NCBI RefSeq assembly: GCF_002979655.1
Contig: NZ_PCPG01000004.1
Location: 216,100-280,099, forward strand
Length of the DNA stretch: 64,000 bases
Direction: 5' to 3'
From: Microbacterium sp. MYb45
Lineage (GTDB): Bacteria; Actinomycetota; Actinomycetes; Actinomycetales; Microbacteriaceae
The notes beneath the pieces are model-generated. The model was not told where the DNA came from and did no database searches. It saw only the letters and a program-made list of their open reading frames with translations. The stretch's first letter is position 1. Every line of letters starts with the position of its first letter. The position numbers were made by a program, and so were the translations under genes. Below, in pieces: positions 16,080 to 24,527 of the stretch.

Positions 16080-17182
16080 GAGCGTCCTCCTTCCGTGGCG
16101 GTGCCGATATCGGATGCGGTGACAGTGGTGACGTCGGCGAGCTGCGACGCGGCGGCGGCCATCTCGGGTGCCGCCGCCTTCGCGGCATCGTCCCCGCCGG
16201 TGCGGGTACCTCCGGCGCCGAAGCGCGGACGGCGGCGGATGATCGACCGGCGGCTGTAGACGGCCACTGCCGCGACGATGACGACGCCGCGGACGACGTC
16301 CTTGAGGAACGGGTTGACCTGCATGACGCTCATGACGTTGTCGACGACCGCGAGGATCGCCACGCCGCCGATCGTGCCCCAGACGGAGCCGCGTCCACCG
16401 AGAAGCAGCGTTCCGCCGAGCACGACCGCAGCGATCGAGAGCAGCGCGTAGCCGCCCTGCTGCCCGACGGTCGGGCTGCCGACGCCGAGGCGGCTGGCGA
16501 GCAGCAGACCCGCGAGCCCGGCGAACACCGAGCAGAGCACGTGCGCCCAGATGAGCGGCATCCGGGTGCGCACGCCGGATAGCCGCGCGATCTCGGGGTC
16601 GCCGCCGACGGCGTAGAGGTGGGCACCGGTGCGGGTGCGGTTGAGGAGCACCCAGATCACGACGGCCAGCACGATCATGATGAGCGTGGAGACCGGGATG
16701 GGGCCGACGCCGGTGGCGCCGATGAGCTGGAACGCCCAGGGCACCTTCCCCGCGGATCCCTCGAAGTTCGTGTTGAGGATGCCCTGCAGGATGAGTCCGA
16801 CGCCGAGTGTGGCGATGAAGCCGTTGACCTTGAGCACCGTGACGATGAGCCCGTTCACGAGACCCACGCCGGCGCACACGAGCAGCGTGACGATCACGGC
16901 CACCGGGATGTTCGCCGCGTTGTCGTTCATCATCGTGGCCGCCAGCAGACTCGACAGGCTGATCACGTAGGTGACCGAGAGGTCGAGAGAGGCACCGATC
17001 ACCACGAGCGTCTGCCCGATCGCGACGAGGCCGAGCACGCTCATGCCGGTCAGGATGTCGCGGATGTTGCCGGCACTGAGGAAGTTGCGCCCCACGGTGC
17101 CGACCAGGATCGCGCCGATGACGAGCACCAGGAGCAGGATGCCGAGCACGATGACCGTGGAATCGATCTTCAGACGCTTCAT
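16076..17182 (-). CDS. Ribose-type ABC transporter permease (RbsC family), first copy
   Basis: 368 residues from ATG 17182. The first membrane span is STVIVLGILLLVLVIGAIL; the family signature LGLVAIGQTLVVIGASLDLSVTYVISLSSLLAA is near residues 50-83, then GLVNGLIVTVLKVNGFIATLGVGLI and GGTLLLGGRGSVWGTIGGVAIL. It ends in a basic RRSIIRRRPR stretch and an Ala-rich cytoplasmic tail of about 45 residues. Start and stop each overlap their neighbours by 4 bp, so ATPase, both permeases and probably the lipoprotein are coupled. Sugar specificity cannot be read from the sequence. Confidence 0.92.
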   Translation of the reverse strand: MKRLKIDSTVIVLGILLLVLVIGAILVGTVGRNFLSAGNIRDILTGMSVLGLVAIGQTLVVIGASLDLSVTYVISLSSLLAATMMNDNAANIPVAVIVTLLVCAGVGLVNGLIVTVLKVNGFIATLGVGLILQGILNTNFEGSAGKVPWAFQLIGATGVGPIPVSTLIMIVLAVVIWVLLNRTRTGAHLYAVGGDPEIARLSGVRTRMPLIWAHVLCSVFAGLAGLLLASRLGVGSPTVGQQGGYALLSIAAVVLGGTLLLGGRGSVWGTIGGVAILAVVDNVMSVMQVNPFLKDVVRGVVIVAAVAVYSRRSIIRRRPRFGAGGTRTGGDDAAKAAAPEMAAAASQLADVTTVTASDIGTATEGGRS

Positions 17183-18717
17183 CGCGCACCTCCGTCCGTC
17201 GCGGTGCCGGGATCGAGGGTGCCCGGATGGGCGGCGCCGGTCGCGGCCCCGAGGATCTCGTGCTCGGCGGAGCCCGCCGGCAGTTCGGCGACGAGTTCGC
17301 CGTCGTGCATGACCAGGATCCGGTCGCTCATGCCGATCACCTCCGGCAGTTCGCTCGACACCATCAGCACGGCCTTCCCTTGCGCTGCGAGCTCGCGCAT
17401 CAGCTGGTAGACGGCGTACTTCGCACCGACGTCGATGCCGCGGGTGGGCTCGTCGAAGAGCACGATCTGCGGTTGGGTGAGCAGCCACTTGGCCAGCACC
17501 ACCTTCTGCTGGTTGCCGCCGGAGAGGAAGCGCACCTCCTGGTCCAGGCCCCGCGAGCTGACCTCGAGCGAGCTCAGGATGCCAGGCACCTCCCGTCGGG
17601 ATGCGCCGGTACGACCGGCGAAGACACTGCGGACGACGAGGAGCGCGTTGTCGAGGACGGACTGACCGAGGGCGAGGCCCTGCGCCTTGCGGTCCTCCGA
17701 GACGAGGGCGAGGCCGGCGCGGACGGCGGCGCGGGCGGTGCCGATGCGCACGGGCGCCCCGTCGAAGCGCATCGATCCGCGGGTGAAGGCCTGGATGCCG
17801 AACACCCCTTCCACCAACTCGGTGCGTCCGGAACCCTGCAGACCGGCGATGCCGACGATCTCCCCAGCGCGGAGCGTGAGGGAGACCCCGTCGACGTAGG
17901 CGTTGCCGCAGCCGTCGAGTTCGAGCCGCGCGTTCCCGACCGTCGTGCCCTCGACCGCATCCGGGAAGTACGACTGGATGGAGCGGCCGACCATGCGCCG
18001 CACGAGCTCATCCGTGGTCAGGGCGGCGGTCTCGTCGGTCGAGACGAGCGCGCCGTCCTTGAGGATCGTGATGCGATCGCACAGGTCGAAGATCTCCTTC
18101 AACCGGTGCGAGACGTAGATCACGGCGACGCCGCGGGAGGTGAGCCGGCGGATGATCGCGTAGAGCAGCTCGACCTCGCGGTCGCTGAGGGCGGCGGTCG
18201 GCTCGTCCATCGAGATGACCCGAGCATCGAAGGAGAGCGCCTTGACGATCTCGACGATCTGCTGCTCGGCGACCGTCAGCGAACCCACGCGCGAGGTCGG
18301 CTCGATGAAGGACACCCCGAGGTCGGTCAGCAGATCAGCGGTCCGCGAGTTCATGGCCCGCTGGTCGACGAACCCGCGCCGACGCGGCTCACGTCCGAGA
18401 TAGACGTTCTGCGCCACCGTGCGCTCCGGCAGCAGGGTGAACTCCTGGAAGACCGTGACGATGCCGGCATCCATCGCCTGCCGCGGGTGCGCGTGGTGCA
18501 CCTCTTCGCCGCGGTAGGAGATCGTGCCCTCATCGGCCGGCTGCACGCCGGCGATGATCTTCATCAGCGTGGACTTGCCCGCGCCGTTCTCGCCGACGAG
18601 ACCGTGCACCTCGCCGGGCCGCACGTCGAAGTCGATGCCCTTGAGAACCTCGACGCCGAAGAACGACTTGCGGATGCCGGCCACCTGCAGCACGGGCTCG
18701 GTCGTGGTCGTGATCAT
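17179..18717 (-). CDS. Sugar ABC transporter ATP-binding protein, RbsA/MglA type
   Basis: 512 residues with two nucleotide-binding domains as in RbsA/MglA. The first is complete with Walker A GENGAGKST (near 41) and Walker B ISMDEPTAAL, but its signature is LTVAEQQIV, typical for this family. The second has a degenerate P-loop GLQGSGRTE (near 292) and a canonical LSGGNQQKVVLAKWL signature followed by IVLFDEPTRGIDVG. It drives import through the two permeases. ATG 18717 overlaps the stop of the dehydrogenase by 4 bp. The in-frame extension upstream is shadow sequence. Confidence 0.93.
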   Translation of the reverse strand: MITTTTEPVLQVAGIRKSFFGVEVLKGIDFDVRPGEVHGLVGENGAGKSTLMKIIAGVQPADEGTISYRGEEVHHAHPRQAMDAGIVTVFQEFTLLPERTVAQNVYLGREPRRRGFVDQRAMNSRTADLLTDLGVSFIEPTSRVGSLTVAEQQIVEIVKALSFDARVISMDEPTAALSDREVELLYAIIRRLTSRGVAVIYVSHRLKEIFDLCDRITILKDGALVSTDETAALTTDELVRRMVGRSIQSYFPDAVEGTTVGNARLELDGCGNAYVDGVSLTLRAGEIVGIAGLQGSGRTELVEGVFGIQAFTRGSMRFDGAPVRIGTARAAVRAGLALVSEDRKAQGLALGQSVLDNALLVVRSVFAGRTGASRREVPGILSSLEVSSRGLDQEVRFLSGGNQQKVVLAKWLLTQPQIVLFDEPTRGIDVGAKYAVYQLMRELAAQGKAVLMVSSELPEVIGMSDRILVMHDGELVAELPAGSAEHEILGAATGAAHPGTLDPGTATDGGAR

Positions 18718-19823
18718 GCCGTCACCTCCACCCATCGTCCGCCATCGGCCGCCGACGCGAGCACTGCCTCGGTCAGCACGGCCGAGCGGTATCCGTCGGC
18801 GAAAGTCGGGAGCCCATCGGGTTCCGCACCGGCGATCGCCGCATAGACGTCGGCGATGAAACTGTTGAAGGCGTCCTGGTAGCCCATCGGGTGTCCCGCC
18901 GGAACCCGCTGCAGCCGCGCGGAATCCGGGTCGGCGGTGGCGGGGTCGCGCAGCAGCAGCCGGGATTCCTCGCGCATGCCGATCCACAGCTCCTCGGGGC
19001 GCTCCTGCTCGAAGCGCAGGCTCTGCCGCGAACCGTGCAGCTCGAGGGTGAGGGCGTTCTTGCGGCCGGCGGCCATCTGCGAGATGAGCAGCGTGCCGAG
19101 GGCGCCCGACTCGGTCTCGACGAGCACCGCGACGATGTCCTCCGTATCGACCGACTGCCCCGAGCGCTCCGAGAAGACCCGACGGGTGCGGGCGCTCAGC
19201 GCGTGGATCCGCTCACCGATCACGAACTCGATCAGGTCGCACAGGTGCGAGCCGATGTCGGCGAAGGCGCGGGATGCACCGCCGGACTCGGAGCGCACCC
19301 GCCAGTCGTCGTCGCTCGACAGCAGCATCCAGTCCTGCAGATAGGAGCAGTCGAGGGTGAGCAGGTCGCCGGCCTCACCGCGGGCGATCCGCGCCCTGGC
19401 CTCGCGCACCATCGGGTGATAGCGGTAGATGAACGGCACGGCCGCCACCAGCCCGCGGGCCTCGGCCGTCTCGGCGAGAACCCTCGCGTCCGGGGCCGTC
19501 GTCGCGAGCGGCTTCTCGCACACGACGTGCTTGCCGGCGTTCAGAGCTTGGAGCGCGAGTTCGGCGTGCGTGGCGTTCGGCGTGCAGATGTGCACGACGT
19601 CGATGTCGCCCGCCTCCAGCAGACCGGCCGCATCGCTCTCGGCTCGACCGGCGCCGAGCGCCAGTGCGGCATCGCGACTTCCTTCGCGGGAGCGGGTGGC
19701 GACGGCGCGCAGTTCGCCGCCGGCGTCGCGGGCCGCGGTGCGATGCACGCGGGCCATGAATCCTCCGCCGAGGATGCCGGCTCGGATCGTTCCGAGACCG
19801 GTGTCAGTGACATCCGTTGTCAT
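18714..19823 (-). CDS. Gfo/Idh/MocA-family dehydrogenase, first gene of the sugar operon
   Basis: 369 residues. Rossmann motif IRAGILGGGFMARVHRTAA, then DVVHICTPNATHAELALQALNAGKHVVCEKPLA with the catalytic lysine of EKPL, and AVPFIYRYHPMVREARARI leading into the substrate domain (SRAFADIGSHLCDLIEFV). It probably oxidises an imported sugar, sugar acid or inositol with NAD(P). It is the promoter-proximal gene of the leftward operon running to 11554 and lies divergent to the ROK regulator across a 113-bp spacer that contains an inverted repeat. Confidence 0.9.
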   Translation of the reverse strand: MTTDVTDTGLGTIRAGILGGGFMARVHRTAARDAGGELRAVATRSREGSRDAALALGAGRAESDAAGLLEAGDIDVVHICTPNATHAELALQALNAGKHVVCEKPLATTAPDARVLAETAEARGLVAAVPFIYRYHPMVREARARIARGEAGDLLTLDCSYLQDWMLLSSDDDWRVRSESGGASRAFADIGSHLCDLIEFVIGERIHALSARTRRVFSERSGQSVDTEDIVAVLVETESGALGTLLISQMAAGRKNALTLELHGSRQSLRFEQERPEELWIGMREESRLLLRDPATADPDSARLQRVPAGHPMGYQDAFNSFIADVYAAIAGAEPDGLPTFADGYRSAVLTEAVLASAADGGRWVEVTA

Positions 19824-19848
19824 GCGGCGATTCTGACACAGACCTGCA

Positions 19849-19876
19849 GACTTTTGCTAGACCTTCGTCAAAAGTT
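19849..19876. promoter_or_regulatory. Candidate operator between sugar operon and ROK regulator
   Basis: A perfect 7-bp inverted repeat, ACTTTTG (19850-19856) and CAAAAGT (19869-19875), is separated by 12 bp in the 113-bp divergent spacer (19824-19936). The region is AT-richer than its surroundings. Position and symmetry fit an operator for the adjacent ROK regulator controlling both directions. This is an inference from symmetry alone; no known consensus was matched. Confidence 0.5.
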
Positions 19877-19936
19877 ATCTGACGGAAATCGGAAGTCGAT
19901 CGGCGAGACGCCGAAGTGCTGTGGTTTACTGACGCA

Positions 19937-21130
19937 ATGGTTGACGTTCTCAGGCCCGCTCCGGCGATCGCATCGGGGATCGGAGAGATCTTCCAGATCC
20001 TCCGCGACGGCCACGCCAGGACGAAGGCGGAACTCGCCGTCCTCACCGGCCTCGCCCGGTCGACGGTCGCCCTGCGGGTCGACGCGCTCCTCGCCGCCGA
20101 CCTCGTCCGCCCCGCCGGAGAAGCCGTCTCCACGGGCGGCCGACCGCCCGCACGCGTGGCCTTCAACCCGCGCGCCGGGCTCGTGCTGGCGGTCGACCTC
20201 GGCGCCACGCACGCGACGGTCGCGGTCGCCGACCTGGCCGCCGTCATCCTCGATGCCCGCACGCGCACGATCGACATCGGCGACGGACCGGAGAGCCTGC
20301 TCGACACGATCCTCGCGGATGCCGCCGCCCTGCTCGACTCGACCGCCGGCGGCCTCCCGCTCGTCGGCGTCGGCATCGGCGTCCCCGGCCCCGTCGAGCA
20401 CTCCACCGGCCGACCGACCAACCCGCCGATCATGCCGGGCTGGGACCGGTTCGACGTGCCCGCCTACGTGCAGAAGACCTTCGACGTGCCGGTGCTCGTC
20501 GACAACGACGTCAACATCCTCGCCCTCGGCGAGCAGGCGATGAGCTGGCCACAGGTCGAAGACCTCGTCTTCGTCAAGGTCTCGACCGGCATCGGCGCCG
20601 GCATCATCGCGGGCGGCCAGCTGCAGCGCGGCGCGCAGGGATCCGCGGGAGACATGGGCCACGTGCAGGTGCCCGCGGGCGCGGGGTCGACCCGCGAGCC
20701 GGGCGATGAGCGCGACCTCGAGGCCCTCGCCAGCGGTTCCGCCCTCGCGATCGCGCTCCGCGACGAAGGGCTCGACGTGCACGGCCCCTCGGACGTGGTC
20801 GACCTGGTCCGCGCCGGAAACGCCGCCGCGATCGAGGCCACCCGTCAGGCGGGGCGTGATGTCGGCGAGGTCCTCGCGACCGTCGTCAATCTCCTGAACC
20901 CGTCGATCATCGTGCTGGGCGGCAGCATCGCCCGCGCCGGTGAGCACCTGCTCGCGGGTGTGCGCGAGGTCGTCTACCGCCGCTCGATCCCGCTCGCGAC
21001 GCAGCATCTGGCGATCGTGCAGTCCCAGGCGGGCGACCGCGCTGCCGTGCTGGGGGCCGCGATCATGGTCGCGCGCGAGGTGCTCTCCCCCGCGAGCGTC
21101 GACCGCTACGTGGCGGCGAAGGCGCGCTGA
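19937..21130 (+). CDS. ROK-family transcriptional regulator lacking the zinc-binding cysteines
   Basis: 397 residues from ATG 19937 (an upstream in-frame ATG at 19916 is possible). An N-terminal winged helix (about residues 12-75: EIFQILRDGHARTKAELAVLTG, LARSTVALRVDALLAADLV) is joined to a ROK kinase-like fold with VLAVDLGATHATVAVADL (phosphate loop), GVGIGVPGPVEHSTGRP and DNDVNILALGE. The GDMGHVQV segment is present, but the CxCGxxGC zinc motif that normally follows is replaced by a cysteine-free GSTREPGDERDLEAL stretch. It probably represses the divergent sugar operon until a sugar ligand binds. Confidence 0.88.
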   Translation: MVDVLRPAPAIASGIGEIFQILRDGHARTKAELAVLTGLARSTVALRVDALLAADLVRPAGEAVSTGGRPPARVAFNPRAGLVLAVDLGATHATVAVADLAAVILDARTRTIDIGDGPESLLDTILADAAALLDSTAGGLPLVGVGIGVPGPVEHSTGRPTNPPIMPGWDRFDVPAYVQKTFDVPVLVDNDVNILALGEQAMSWPQVEDLVFVKVSTGIGAGIIAGGQLQRGAQGSAGDMGHVQVPAGAGSTREPGDERDLEALASGSALAIALRDEGLDVHGPSDVVDLVRAGNAAAIEATRQAGRDVGEVLATVVNLLNPSIIVLGGSIARAGEHLLAGVREVVYRRSIPLATQHLAIVQSQAGDRAAVLGAAIMVAREVLSPASVDRYVAAKAR

Positions 21131-21140
21131 TCCGCACCCC

Positions 21141-21157
21141 CGCCACCCCGCGTGGCG
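21141..21157. terminator. Small hairpin between convergent genes
   Basis: A perfect 6-bp stem CGCCAC/GTGGCG with a 5-nt loop lies in the 31-bp gap between the ROK gene and the convergent dehydrogenase gene. It may serve as a bidirectional terminator, but there is no T tract and the stem is short. Confidence 0.35.
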
Positions 21158-21161
21158 ACGG

Positions 21162-22292
21162 TCAGAGTGTGGCTTCGAACGGATCGAAGTCGGCGGCGAT
21201 CGCGCCCACCTGATCCAGCGTGCTCTCGACCGGGACGAAGCTCCGCGATTCGGCGGCTTCCTCGATCGACAGCAGCGTGTCGAGCACGTGGTAGCCGAAC
21301 TCCCCGGTGGCGACGTGCGGTCGCCCGGCGGCGATCGAGCGGGCCATGTCGAGCAGCCCCACTCCGCGCCCGGAGAGCACACCCTCCTGCGCGATGTCGA
21401 CGATCTCCTGCGTCATCGGCTCCGGCGGAACGAACTGACGTGTGAGCGGACGCGTGATGGTGATCGGACCGCCGAACGTGTTCGGGTCGGGGATCACGAT
21501 CGTGCCCTCGGTGCCGGTGATCTCGACGATCCCCTGCCGCAGCAGCGGCGAGTCGGTGCTGTACAGGCTCTGCGCCTGGCCGCCCTCCTCGAAGTCCATC
21601 AGCACGCTGAGTGTGGACGGGATCTCGACCGGGAACTCCTGGCCCGCCAGCTCGCCGACCTGCACACGGCGCGTCGGCGTCCCCTGCAGCCCGAGGGCGG
21701 CGACCGCGGCGACCGGCCCGAACACGTGCACGAGGGTCGACACGTAGTACGGGCCCATGTCGAGCAGCGGCCCCGCGCCCTTGGCGTAAAGGAACGCAGG
21801 GTTCGGGTGGAAGATCTCCGGGCCCTGCCACTGGAAGGTGGTCTGACCGAACAGCGGGCGCCCGATGTCGCCGCGCGCTATCGCCCGCTTGGCGGTCTGC
21901 ACGCCCGGGCCGAGCACGGTGTCCGGGGCCACACCGACGCGGAGGCCGGCGGCATCCGCCTTCTCCAGCAGCCGACGCGACTCCTCGCGGCTGACGCCGA
22001 TCGGCTTCTCGGTCCAGACGTGCTTGCCTGCGGCGATGATCGCCTCGGAGACTTCGACGTGCACGGCGGGGATCGTGAGGTTCACGACGATGTCGATCTC
22101 GGGGTCGTCGAGCACCACTTCGACGCCGCCCGCACGCGGGACGCCGTACTTCGCGGCCTGCGCCTTCGCGCGCTCCTCGATGACGTCGGCGACCGCGATC
22201 ACACGGACATCCGGGAAGGTGGTGAGGTTCGACAGGTACTGGTCGCTGATGTTCCCGGCACCGATGATGCCGACGCCGACGGGACCCGCCAT
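21162..22292 (-). CDS. Gfo/Idh/MocA-family dehydrogenase, second copy
   Basis: 376 residues. Rossmann motif VGVGIIGAGNISDQYLSNL, followed by IDIVVNLTIPAVHVEVSEAIIAAGKHVWTEKPIGV (catalytic EKP lysine), and GAGPLLDMGPYYVSTLVHVFGPV in the substrate domain. Its start codon overlaps the stop of the upstream isomerase by one base (TGATG), so the two are co-translated. It likely oxidises a sugar whose product is handled by the isomerase. Together with the 18714-19823 gene it gives this locus two distinct dehydrogenases of the same fold; the two are clearly divergent rather than recent duplicates. Confidence 0.9.
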   Translation of the reverse strand: MAGPVGVGIIGAGNISDQYLSNLTTFPDVRVIAVADVIEERAKAQAAKYGVPRAGGVEVVLDDPEIDIVVNLTIPAVHVEVSEAIIAAGKHVWTEKPIGVSREESRRLLEKADAAGLRVGVAPDTVLGPGVQTAKRAIARGDIGRPLFGQTTFQWQGPEIFHPNPAFLYAKGAGPLLDMGPYYVSTLVHVFGPVAAVAALGLQGTPTRRVQVGELAGQEFPVEIPSTLSVLMDFEEGGQAQSLYSTDSPLLRQGIVEITGTEGTIVIPDPNTFGGPITITRPLTRQFVPPEPMTQEIVDIAQEGVLSGRGVGLLDMARSIAAGRPHVATGEFGYHVLDTLLSIEEAAESRSFVPVESTLDQVGAIAADFDPFEATL

Positions 22293-23098
22293 CAGCCGGC
22301 GACCTTCTCGTCGAGGAAGACGCGGCTGCGCTCGATCGCGTCGAACAGGTCGCCCTCGTAGTGGTCGAACTCGACGATCGCGAGTTCGAGCGCCGGGGCG
22401 GCGGCGATGGCTTCGACGAGCGGAACGGACCCCTCGCCCGCGGCCACCTGGTCGGCGGGCGGGTAGGCGCCGGCGAGCGCCGGGTCGAGCGTGCCGTCCT
22501 TCGCGTGCACGGCGATCACGCGGTCACCCAGGCGCTGCAGCAGCGCGACGGGGTCGACACCGCCACGAGCCACCCAGTACAGGTCGACCTCGAGCACGAC
22601 GCGCTCGTCGAGCAGCCCGGCGAGAACCTCCAGCCCGGTCACCCCGTCGAAGACGGCCTCCAGCTCGTGCGCGTGGTTGTGGTACCCGACGCGGACGCCG
22701 ACGGTCGCGCCGATCTCGGCGGCCGCGTTCAGCAGGCGCGCGGTCTCCTCGATCTGCGCGACCGACTCCCAGCGGGCAGGCTCGGTGTACGGGTCGATGA
22801 CCGTGTCCATCCCCAGCACCTTGGCCGCGGCGAAGACGACGTCGGGCGTGGGGACGGGGATGGTCGTGCCGCTGCCGTCCGGGTTCACGAACGACTCCGA
22901 GGCGAGGAAGGCGTGCCCGGACGGGGCGGTGAGTCCGGCGGCGGAGAGCGCGGCGGCGAGCGGCTCGGCACGGCGGACGAAGTCGTAGGGCTCGACGGCC
23001 GTGAAGCCGCGGGCGGCGACCGCCGTGAGCGTGCCCTCCAGGTCGGCCTCCAGCTCGTCCTTGATCGTGAACAGCTGCAGGGAGGTCTGAATCGTCAT
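22292..23098 (-). CDS. Sugar phosphate isomerase/epimerase family protein
   Basis: 268 residues from ATG 23098, preceded by GAAGGAGCA at good spacing. It is a TIM barrel of the AP-endonuclease-2/xylose-isomerase-like family: SLQLFTIKDELEADLEGTL at the start, then GFTAVEPYDF, VRVGYHNHAHELEAVFDG, VVLEVDLYWVARGGVDP, VIAVHAKDGTL and a C-terminal LAIVEFDHYEGD. The conserved His/Glu/Asp positions suggest a divalent metal site. The in-frame ORF extending to 23779 overlaps the TetR gene on the other strand and is rejected. It is co-translated with the adjacent dehydrogenase. Confidence 0.87.
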   Translation of the reverse strand: MTIQTSLQLFTIKDELEADLEGTLTAVAARGFTAVEPYDFVRRAEPLAAALSAAGLTAPSGHAFLASESFVNPDGSGTTIPVPTPDVVFAAAKVLGMDTVIDPYTEPARWESVAQIEETARLLNAAAEIGATVGVRVGYHNHAHELEAVFDGVTGLEVLAGLLDERVVLEVDLYWVARGGVDPVALLQRLGDRVIAVHAKDGTLDPALAGAYPPADQVAAGEGSVPLVEAIAAAPALELAIVEFDHYEGDLFDAIERSRVFLDEKVAG

Positions 23099-23168
23099 CG
23101 GTCGTGCTCCTTCGGTCTTCGGTGACATGTGGGGGTCACTACCCCGTGCAGGCACGCTACCACCAAAT

Positions 23169-23184
23169 ACCTCCACGTGGAAGT
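23169..23184. promoter_or_regulatory. Candidate TetR operator
   Basis: A 16-bp near-perfect palindrome ACCTCCACGTGGAAGT with a CCACGTGG core lies in the 108-bp divergent spacer between the isomerase gene and the TetR-family gene. One base pair of the dyad is mismatched. It sits just upstream of a TAGACT hexamer (23194-23199) that could be the -10 of the regulator. Autoregulation and control of the isomerase/dehydrogenase pair are inferred. Confidence 0.5.
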
Positions 23185-23206
23185 TTTGATTCGCTAGACT
23201 CCCCCC

Positions 23207-23824
23207 ATGCCCGCCGACACGCCAGAGCCTGCCGAGCAGCCCCGCCCGCGCGGCACCTACGCCAAGGGGATCGCTCGCCGACAGGAGATCCTCGATCGCG
23301 CCATCGAGGTCTTCGCCGAACGCGGTTCCGACCGCACGAGCCTGCGAGCGATCGCGCGCGAAGTGGGCGTCACGCACGCCGCCCTCACCCACTACTTCGG
23401 GTCTCTCGAAGAGCTGCTCGTCGCCGTCTACGAGGAGAGCAACGCGCCGGGGCGGCAGCCCGATCCCCCGTCGGCGGATGCGACGCCGGTCGAGATGATG
23501 ATCGAGTCGGCACGCTTCAACCGCGCGATCCCCGGCCTCGTGCAGCTGTATTCGACCCTTGTCGCGTCGGCACTCGAGGAGGGCCACCCGGCGGCGCGCA
23601 CGTTCGCCACCGGTCGTTTCACACGTCTGCGCGAACGGCTCGCCGAGACCGTGCGGCGACAGCAGGAAGGCGGGCAGATCCGGAAAGACGTCGACGCGGA
23701 CGCCGTCGCGGCTCTCGTCGTCGCGGCGTCGGACGGCCTTCAGACGCAGTGGCTGCTCGACGAGACGGCCCCGCAGCACGAGGCGCTCGCGCTGCTCGAC
23801 CGGCTGCTGCGCCCGCCCGCGTGA
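23207..23824 (+). CDS. TetR/AcrR-family transcriptional regulator
   Basis: 205 residues. A Pro-rich N-terminal arm (to about 18) precedes the TetR DNA-binding domain: RRQEILDRAIEVFAERGSDRTSLRAIAREVGVTHAALTHYFGSLEELLVAVYE (roughly residues 24-76, split here by helix). The C-terminal ligand domain is helical and ends in LDRLLRPPA. There is no clear ribosome site and a TAGACT hexamer lies only 7 bp before the ATG, so the transcript may be leaderless. It is divergent from the isomerase/dehydrogenase pair and probably controls it through the palindrome in the spacer. Confidence 0.88.
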   Translation: MPADTPEPAEQPRPRGTYAKGIARRQEILDRAIEVFAERGSDRTSLRAIAREVGVTHAALTHYFGSLEELLVAVYEESNAPGRQPDPPSADATPVEMMIESARFNRAIPGLVQLYSTLVASALEEGHPAARTFATGRFTRLRERLAETVRRQQEGGQIRKDVDADAVAALVVAASDGLQTQWLLDETAPQHEALALLDRLLRPPA

Positions 23825-23873
23825 CCGACCGCGGACCGGCCGGGAGCACCCGCCGTCGGGCTAGGCTCGAAGC

Positions 23874-24527
23874 GTGACGCCCGTGCCGGACTCCCCCTAC
23901 GCCCGGGCGCTCGGCGAACGCATCGACGAGCTGCACCCTCGCCTGCGCGCCTACTTCTCGGCGGTCCCCGACGGCGCCGTCGGCATCGGCGAGGGCGTGT
24001 TCCACGTCGTCGGCACGCCGCGGCGGTGGCTGTGGCCCGTGCTCCGCGTCCTCGAACGTCGCGGGGTCGTCGCCGCCGTCTGGGAGCGCGACGTGCCCTT
24101 CCGCGTCGAGAACCGCACGATCGCATCGAGGGCCATCGGCGAGCGCACGTTCCGCTTCACCCGCGGCCCGTGGGTCATGCGCGATGCGGTCGCGCTCACC
24201 CGGCACGGTCGCGTGCTCGACGAACTCGGCGAACCCGGACTCATCGCGGCCTGCTTCGACGTCGACGTGCGCGACGGCGCACTGCACCTCACGAGTCGGG
24301 CTGTCGGGGTGCGACTCGGACGGCTCCGAATGCGCATCCCCCGTCTGATCGCACCGGTCGTCCGCCTCACGGAGCGCTTCGACGACGCCATCGACCGGCA
24401 GCAGGTGGCACTCACGATCGACGCGCCTCTCCTCGGCCGCGTGTACGAATACCGGGGCGACTTCGAGTACCGCGTCCCGCACATCGCCGATGTCCCCCGC
24501 ACCGCAGCGAAGGAGCAGTCCGCATGA
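23874..24527 (+). CDS. DUF4166 domain-containing protein
   Basis: 217 residues with a GTG start at 23874. Segments such as HPRLRAYFSAVPDGAVGIGEGVF, ERTFRFTRGPWVMRDAVAL, LGRLRMRIPRLIAP and VYEYRGDFEYRVPHIAD match the DUF4166 family as recalled, usually found fused to or next to a TIGR01777-type epimerase. The next gene here is exactly that, overlapping by 4 bp. The biochemical role is unknown; the pair is thought to act together. No membrane segments or signal peptide were seen. Confidence 0.82.
   Translation: MTPVPDSPYARALGERIDELHPRLRAYFSAVPDGAVGIGEGVFHVVGTPRRWLWPVLRVLERRGVVAAVWERDVPFRVENRTIASRAIGERTFRFTRGPWVMRDAVALTRHGRVLDELGEPGLIAACFDVDVRDGALHLTSRAVGVRLGRLRMRIPRLIAPVVRLTERFDDAIDRQQVALTIDAPLLGRVYEYRGDFEYRVPHIADVPRTAAKEQSA

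Noticed and set aside
15015..17189. 724-codon permease fusion
   Set aside because: The upstream half is arginine-rich shadow of the adjacent permease; the true start ATG 16079 overlaps the neighbour's stop by 4 bp.
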